Shown here: in pieces, positions 7,271 through 10,489 of the stretch
Layout of the letters: each line of letters opens with the position of its first letter
Position numbering within the stretch: position 1 is the first letter of the stretch
Source of the DNA: GCA-2861595 sp035525365
GTDB taxonomy: Bacteria > Actinomycetota > Acidimicrobiia > Acidimicrobiales > GCA-2861595
Direction of reading: 5' to 3'
Length of the DNA: 10,489 bases
NCBI GenBank assembly: GCA_035525365.1
Contig: DATLEK010000112.1
Location: forward strand, 1 to 10,489
The notes under the pieces: model-generated
What the model saw: only the letters and a program-made list of their open reading frames with translations
Database searches by the model: none
What the model was told of the DNA's origin: nothing
Program-made: the position numbers and the translations under genes

Positions 7271-7896
7271 AGGACCTTGCCGTCTGGAAGCAGGGTGGCG
7301 GTGAAATCGACTTGAGCGGTGGCCATGGAGCCGGTGGCGGACCATGTCCGGGACGCCGGGTTGTAGATTTCCGCGGTGGCGCTCGTCGCCTCCTCCCTTC
7401 CCGTCTCGGTGGTCCTGCCACCGACCACCAGCACCCGTCCGTCGGCCAGAGCCACGGCCTGGTGCCCGCTGCTGCGCCTGACGGGCCCGTCGATCTCCGG
7501 GTCGCTCCGGGACCAGGCGCCCTCGTACCAGCTGTAGCGGCCTTCGGGTGTCACGGCGGAACGTGCCGCGGCCGTGGTTATCGTCACGTCAACGTCGGCC
7601 GCGGCGGCGTGGGCGGGGCTGACGGCGGTGATGCGCGTGTCGGAGTCGACCCAGAACGACGCCGCCGGATCAGTCCCGAACCGCACGCCCGTCGCTTGGC
7701 CGAAGCCGGTGCCGGTGAGCACCACGGCGGTGCCCCCGCAGGACGGGCCACTGCTGGGCTCGACCGCTGTCAACGTCGGTGTCTCGGCGGCGGCACTCGG
7801 GCCGATGGCGGACATGCCCGCGGCAGCCCAGATGACGGCCAGGACGATCATCAGGCCCCGTACCGGCCATGACCGCCGGCGCCCCCCGGGTGGCAT
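7270..7896 (-). CDS. Kelch/IPT protein, N-terminal segment with signal peptide
   Basis: About 209 residues in the first frame; the same frame stays open to 7087 but loses kelch similarity after 7270. Residues 1-37 form a signal peptide: basic start (GGRRRSWPVR), hydrophobic core (GLMIVLAVIWAAAGM) and probable cleavage after SAAA. An IPT/TIG immunoglobulin-like domain follows at about residues 39-120 (PTLTAVEPSSGPSCGGTAV). Then come kelch repeat 1 (GRVLVVGG, AEIYNP, TW) and the first strand of repeat 2 (TATLLPDGKVL). Export by the Sec route is inferred. Confidence 0.8.
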
Positions 7897-8531
7897 CACT
7901 TGGCGCGGCCTGGCGCGTCCGCCATGGCCTCGTCACGACTCGACGACCAGGTTCGTTCGGCCGCACCGCGCCCGTAGACCTCGGCGTAGGGCGTGGATGT
8001 CCTCCAGTAGCGCTCGAACACCGCCGCCCACGGCGCTGCGAAGGTTGCGCTGTCCACGTGCTGGCTGGACGGGAACCCCTCCTGAGCGTCTGGCTCCATG
8101 ACGGCTACGAGCACGAGCCGCCGGTCGACGACGACGAGCTTCGTCGGCAGCTCATCGGTGACCCTGGCCTCGACGCCGGCTTGGAGATAGGACTCTGCCT
8201 CGGCTCGGAAGTTCTCGTCGTCCAGCTCGGCGGCGCGGTAGAGAACGCGGGTGGTGACGCCCCGGGAGAGCATCGACAGGATCTCGTGGCTCGGCGCATC
8301 GAGGCTCACGCCGTAGGGCGGGCGGTTGAACACGAGCGCCTCGCGCCGTGCCACCCGCAACATCTCGTCGTATGCCCGTGCCGTCTCCGTTGGGCCGTGT
8401 ACCAAGCCAATCATGGGCACCGGAACGGTTTCGGGCTCCTGGGTGGCGGTGAGGGCCAACCTGAGGTCCTCCCTACTTGACTGCAACCTCTCGTGACGGT
8501 TCTCCTCGGCGGCGTACAGCCGATCGACCAC
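7896..8531 (-). CDS. Sensor-domain protein related to TrmB/LuxR-type regulators, lacking an HTH
   Basis: From the GTG at 8531, 211 residues resemble the PLD-like ligand-sensing domain of actinobacterial TrmB/LuxR-type regulators: FNRPPY (about 68-73), RGVTTRVLYRAAEL (90-103), ELPTKLVVVDRRLVLV (127-142) and FERYWRTSTPY (172-182). In that family a TrmB-like HTH normally precedes this region and a LuxR HTH often follows. Here neither is visible: the N terminus is a short helical linker (about residues 3-30) and the C-terminal tail is a polar 29 residues. The reading frame is open up to 8969, but that part is antisense to mazEF and has no family pattern, so I place the start at GTG 8531 (TTG 8549 is an alternative). 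It overlaps the kelch gene by one base, implying coupled translation. It is either a 5'-truncated relic or a free sensor domain. Confidence 0.6.
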   Translation of the reverse strand: MVDRLYAAEENRHERLQSSREDLRLALTATQEPETVPVPMIGLVHGPTETARAYDEMLRVARREALVFNRPPYGVSLDAPSHEILSMLSRGVTTRVLYRAAELDDENFRAEAESYLQAGVEARVTDELPTKLVVVDRRLVLVAVMEPDAQEGFPSSQHVDSATFAAPWAAVFERYWRTSTPYAEVYGRGAAERTWSSSRDEAMADAPGRAK

Positions 8532-8567
8532 CTGGTCCCGGCCGGTCAAGCAAATTTTTGGGCAAGA

Positions 8568-8587
8568 TGTATGCTGATATGCATGCA
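8568..8587. promoter_or_regulatory. mazEF promoter and candidate operator
   Basis: An inverted repeat, TGTATGC and GCATGCA (one mismatch, 6-bp gap), covers TATGCT (8570-8575), a plausible -10 element. The -10 ends seven bases before the ATG at 8583, the spacing of leaderless actinobacterial transcripts. No good -35 is visible. MazE antitoxins usually repress their own promoter, so this palindrome is the natural candidate operator. Confidence 0.5.
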
Positions 8588-8777
8588 CAGCACCAGCGTC
8601 CGCATTGACATCGCCACTCACGAAGAGCTCAAGCGGCTCGCCAAGGAGCTCGGCACAACGGTCGGCCAGGCCGTGGCTGTCGCGGTGCGCTCGGTCCGGC
8701 AGGATCGCATCGGCCAGGAGCTCGCCGCACCGCTGCGGGACGACGAAGCCGCCTGGCTTGATGCTGACCTCGGGTGA
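8583..8777 (+). CDS. mazE: MazE/ribbon-helix-helix family antitoxin
   Basis: A 64-residue protein. The N-terminal half (TSVRIDIATHEELKRLAKELG, then TVGQAVAVAV) has the ribbon-helix-helix pattern of a beta strand followed by two helices, which would bind the operator as a dimer. The C-terminal tail (RDDEAAWLDADLG) is acidic with a tryptophan, typical of the toxin-binding arm of actinobacterial MazE proteins. I chose ATG 8583 because a -10-like TATGCT lies just upstream; ATG 8571, four codons earlier, is also possible. The gene overlaps mazF by 17 bases, so the two are cotranslated. It should neutralise the MazF RNase in the cytoplasm and repress the operon. Confidence 0.8.
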   Translation: MHSTSVRIDIATHEELKRLAKELGTTVGQAVAVAVRSVRQDRIGQELAAPLRDDEAAWLDADLG

Positions 8778-9105
8778 CGTCATCGATCTGCAGCTCGGGT
8801 GGCCCGAAGGGCGCGAGGCGGGTTTCCTGCACCCCGCAGTCGTGGTGACGGCCCAGCGAATACTCGATGTGTCGCCGTCGGTGATCCAGGTGGTCCCGTT
8901 CACGAAAACGATCCGGGGTTTCGGCGCGGAGGTCATCATCGAGTCGGACGCCGACAACGGTCTCGACAAGACGTCGTCCGCCCAGTGTCAGCACGTCCGC
9001 TCGGTTTCTGTCACCCGAGTCAAGTCCACCCGCGGCAACGTCGGCCCGATCCATCTGGCACAGATCCGCGAAACCATCGCCCTGATCCTCGACCTACCGG
9101 TGTGA
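8761..9105 (+). CDS. mazF: MazF/PemK family mRNA interferase toxin
   Basis: A 114-residue MazF-fold endoribonuclease of standard length. Family landmarks are GDVIDL at residues 5-10, HPAVVVT at 24-30, VVPFTKTIRGFGAEV at 44-58, the segment NGLDKTSSAQCQHVRSV, and the C-terminal helix LAQIRETIALILDL. The conserved Thr of the PFT motif (T48) is present. The basic residue expected just before the Pro of the (R/H)P-VVV motif is His24, preceded by Leu23, where actinobacterial relatives commonly have Arg-His-Pro. The catalytic arginine may therefore be missing. ATG 8761 gives the family-typical N terminus and a 17-base overlap with mazE. It would cleave mRNA at short sequence motifs when the antitoxin is degraded. 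Confidence 0.85.
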   Translation: MLTSGDVIDLQLGWPEGREAGFLHPAVVVTAQRILDVSPSVIQVVPFTKTIRGFGAEVIIESDADNGLDKTSSAQCQHVRSVSVTRVKSTRGNVGPIHLAQIRETIALILDLPV

Positions 9106-9187
9106 CCGAACAATCCTGGCAGTCAAAGGACGGTTCGGTACCTCCGACGTCTGGGCCGAGGTGCCGAGACAGGGGCAAGGTGGGCCG

Positions 9188-9916
9188 GTGAGCAAGAAGC
9201 GGGGTTTGAGCCCGGGTCGCCTCAAGCAGATCCGCTGCACTGCTTCCGGCGCCGGCCAGCGCGCGTATCCATTCTCCATTCCGGCAATCGCTGCTCTGGA
9301 CGAGATTGACGTCGCCCCTGGGGTCACCTTCTTCGCCGGCGAGAACGGCACCGGGAAGTCGACGCTGGTCGAGGCACTCGCGGTACGGGCGGATCTGAAT
9401 CCAGAGGGGGGTAGCCGGAACCTGAGATTCGCCACTCGGCCGAGCGAGTCAAGCCTGCATCACCACCTGGAGTTGGTCTGGGAGCGGCGCCCGTCGTCGG
9501 CCTTCTTCCTTCGGGCCGAGACCTTCTACAACACCGCTACCGCCTACGAGGGTGTCGACATCCGTGGCTACCACGAGCGCTCACACGGCGAGTCGTTCCT
9601 TGATGCCTTCGCTTCTCCCGCCCCGCTTGTCCGTCCTGGCGCGTTCGTGTTGATGGACGAACCGGAGTCCGCTCTCTCGGTCTTCGGACAGCTGAAGTTG
9701 ATGCGCGCCGTGAACGATCTGGTTTCTGCCGGCTCGCAGTTCATCGTGGCGACCCACTCGCCCATACTGCTCGCCTTCCCCGATGCGTGGATCTATCGCC
9801 TTCATGACGACGGCATCGACCGGGTGACCTACAAGGAAACGGAGGCCTACCAGCTGACCAAGTCCTTCGTCGACGCCCCCGAGCGCTTCCTGCGCCACCT
9901 GCTGTCAGACGACTGA
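9188..9916 (+). CDS. AAA/ABC-type ATPase, COG3910-like
   Basis: A 242-residue soluble ATPase of the small ABC/SMC-like type. It shows Walker A GENGTGKST (51-59), an ABC signature-like SHGESF (132-137), Walker B FVLMDE (153-158) followed by the D-loop region PESAL, and an H-loop ATHSP with H190. I chose GTG 9188 because AAGGTGG lies a few bases upstream and the protein then begins SKKRG; GTG 9161 is possible. It lacks membrane segments or a transporter partner, so import or export is unlikely. Such ATPases are often housekeeping of unknown function or parts of defence systems, but no nuclease partner is adjacent. It starts 82 bases after mazF on the same strand and may be cotranscribed. Confidence 0.85.
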   Translation: MSKKRGLSPGRLKQIRCTASGAGQRAYPFSIPAIAALDEIDVAPGVTFFAGENGTGKSTLVEALAVRADLNPEGGSRNLRFATRPSESSLHHHLELVWERRPSSAFFLRAETFYNTATAYEGVDIRGYHERSHGESFLDAFASPAPLVRPGAFVLMDEPESALSVFGQLKLMRAVNDLVSAGSQFIVATHSPILLAFPDAWIYRLHDDGIDRVTYKETEAYQLTKSFVDAPERFLRHLLSDD

Positions 9917-10206
9917 GACGGCGACGGCACAGCACCGGTTCTTTGGCCCTCACCCCACGGATCCGGGCTTCTGGAAATCACACCCACCTCGCTGGCGCCG
10001 GCGTCAGTCATTCGTAAATTCATGGCGGTTCCTGACCTGCCTGCCGTTTCTCGTTGTTCTTACGGAAAGAGGGACTTCTGGCCCGGGACGGTGACCGTCT
10101 TCATCTCACCGAGTCCGCACTTCGCAAAGCGCAGGAGTTCTTTCGCCGACCTGCCGCCGGACAGGTAGTCGCCACTCGCGTCACAAGAAATTTTTCGGAA
10201 AAGAGG
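9917..10206. other. Gene-poor stretch between the ATPase and the next promoter
   Basis: I see no convincing gene, RNA or strong terminator in this stretch. It is less GC-rich than its surroundings in places (TTCGTAAATTC, GAAATTTTTCGG). The only coding-like trace is the short reading frame reported separately at 10054. No clear hairpin with a T tract follows the ATPase stop. Confidence 0.5.
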
Positions 10207-10260
10207 TTGACATCGAACCTGCGTTTGGGTAGGATAGCTGTGAAGTCGCAAGACGACTGA
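10054..10260 (+). pseudogene. Possible winged-helix remnant
   Basis: A 68-codon frame contains GLLARDGDRLHLTESALRKAQEFFRR, which resembles the wing and last helix of small winged-helix regulators (GLL..DGD.L.LT..G). The start is an unsupported TTG with no good ribosome-binding site, the N-terminal helices are absent, and the last third is not domain-like and overlaps the -35 and -10 of the next gene. It is either a decayed fragment or chance. Confidence 0.22.
10207..10235 (+). promoter_or_regulatory. Sigma-70-type promoter for the gene at 10334
   Basis: TTGACA (10207-10212), a 17-bp spacer, then TAGGAT (10230-10235): a consensus -35 and a near-consensus -10 at ideal spacing, the best housekeeping promoter in the window. 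Transcription should begin near 10242, leaving a leader of about 92 nt. Confidence 0.8.
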
Positions 10261-10333
10261 CACCTCGAGTAGCCGGGTCGACGGCTCTCCACGAAGCCAT
10301 AGCTCTGTGTCCCTTGGAGAGGGGAGGTGTCGG
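10242..10333 (+). promoter_or_regulatory. Structured 5' leader with sequestered ribosome-binding site
   Basis: Two local hairpins can form: AGTCG with CGACT (10244-10258, 5-nt loop) and AGCCG with CGGCT (10271-10286). In addition GACACCTC (10259-10266) pairs perfectly with GAGGTGTC (10324-10331), which contains the Shine-Dalgarno sequence. Extension through 10258-10332 (T-G wobble) and 10257-10333 gives about ten pairs ending right at the ATG. The first hairpin and the long stem share 10257-10258 and partly compete. Translation control through this switch is inferred. Confidence 0.45.
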
Positions 10334-10489
10334 ATGAGTCTCGAATTCGTAGGTGCAGCAGTGACGTTCCGCGGCCTGGTGCGCGAGGTGGACGTGGGGG
10401 TGATGGAGGGCAAGTTGTGCGTGCTGGTGGCCGAGGAGATGGCCCGGGTGGAAAAGGCGTGTGCCGCCCTGCGGGCCATGGCCGCGGCC
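10334..10489 (+). CDS. N terminus of a DUF222/13E12-like protein (runs off the right edge)
   Basis: An ATG at 10334, preceded by a strong GGGGAGG Shine-Dalgarno, opens 52 codons without a stop to the window end. The start reads MSLEFVGAAVTFRGLVREVD and continues GVMEGKLCVLVAEEMARVEKACAALRAMAAA, a helical N terminus that resembles actinobacterial DUF222 proteins, many of which end in an HNH nuclease domain. The part that would settle this lies outside the window. The strong upstream promoter and structured leader belong to it. Confidence in a gene is high; confidence in the family is moderate. Confidence 0.7.
   Translation, partial: MSLEFVGAAVTFRGLVREVDVGVMEGKLCVLVAEEMARVEKACAALRAMAAA

Larger units (their letters stand above)
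3690..7896 (-). pseudogene. Secreted kelch/IPT/FN3 multidomain protein, split by two frameshifts
   Basis: Three consecutive frames form one gene of about 1402 codons once two single bases are restored. At 7270/7271 the coding strand reads GTCCTGTTGCCGG where the kelch consensus VLVAGG needs GTCCTGGTTGCCGG. Near 4714 an IPT domain (VTIR.., then FYDVRSVGIGG) lacks one base, most simply a G. The start is ATG at 7896; it overlaps by one base the TGA of the upstream sensor gene (TGATG), and a GTG lies one codon earlier. Domain order: signal peptide, IPT/TIG, seven kelch repeats, IPT/TIG, seven kelch repeats, IPT/TIG, fibronectin III, duplicated C-terminal module. The predicted role is an extracellular or surface protein built from two beta-propellers that may bind carbohydrate or protein. 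No enzymatic residues are evident. Intact coding everywhere else suggests very recent decay or assembly errors. Confidence 0.85.

Noticed and set aside
4860..7300. Recurring DNA words such as AGCAGGGTGGC, which could be taken for a dispersed DNA repeat or CRISPR-like array
   Set aside because: They fall in register with the conserved kelch residues (ATLL), have irregular spacing and no spacers, and are explained by protein repeats.
8532..8969. Long minus-strand frame extending the sensor-domain gene by about 146 codons
   Set aside because: It lies antisense to the clearly conserved mazE and mazF, has no family pattern, and has the composition of a shadow frame.
10060..10479. 139-codon minus-strand frame across the promoter and DUF222-like start
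   Set aside because: It runs antisense to a consensus promoter, a strong Shine-Dalgarno and a coding start, and shows no recognisable domain.

Overview
The window is about 65-70% G+C by eye, with the gene content of a high-GC actinobacterium: an IS66 transposase, a secreted kelch/IPT protein, an actinobacterial-style MazEF pair, and the start of what looks like a DUF222/13E12-type protein. An acidimicrobial-type actinobacterium is a reasonable guess. The taxon is inferred from style and composition only.

Left third (1-3597): an IS66-family transposase gene is cut in two by a recombinase-in-trio (RIT) element. Three tyrosine recombinases (A 2016-3227, B 1108-2019, C 119-1111, all minus strand) are joined by ATGA and GTGA overlaps. 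They lie between inverted ends built from the 9-mer TTATGCCGA. Both outer ends abut a direct copy of CGACAA. Removing the element plus one copy of CGACAA restores the IS66 reading frame across its conserved DNN.AER motif. The predicted circular junction is a perfectly symmetric core site with 9-bp arms and a 6-bp spacer. The right end carries an extra near-symmetric core site that may be the scar of an earlier event.

Middle (3690-8531, minus strand): a likely two-gene unit. A small sensor-domain protein related to the ligand domain of TrmB/LuxR-like regulators (7896-8531) overlaps by one base, in a TGATG, a roughly 1402-residue secreted protein (3690-7896). The secreted protein has a signal peptide, three IPT/TIG domains, fourteen kelch-type repeats in two groups of seven, a fibronectin III domain and a C-terminal duplicated module. 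Two apparent single-base deletions split it into three frames, so it is either a recent pseudogene or carries sequence errors. The sensor protein has no DNA-binding domain, and its 5' side ends against the next module.

Right third (8570-10489, plus strand): a MazE/MazF toxin-antitoxin pair with overlapping genes and a probable leaderless, operator-covered promoter. It is followed by a small ABC-type AAA ATPase. After a gene-poor stretch come a consensus-like sigma-70 promoter and a roughly 92-nt structured leader in which the Shine-Dalgarno sequence can pair with an upstream anti-SD. The leader precedes a gene that runs off the right edge.

The strongest unusual signals are the precisely delimited RIT insertion with its reconstructable att core, the RBS-sequestering leader, and the paired seven-bladed kelch architecture with recurrent cysteine pairs.
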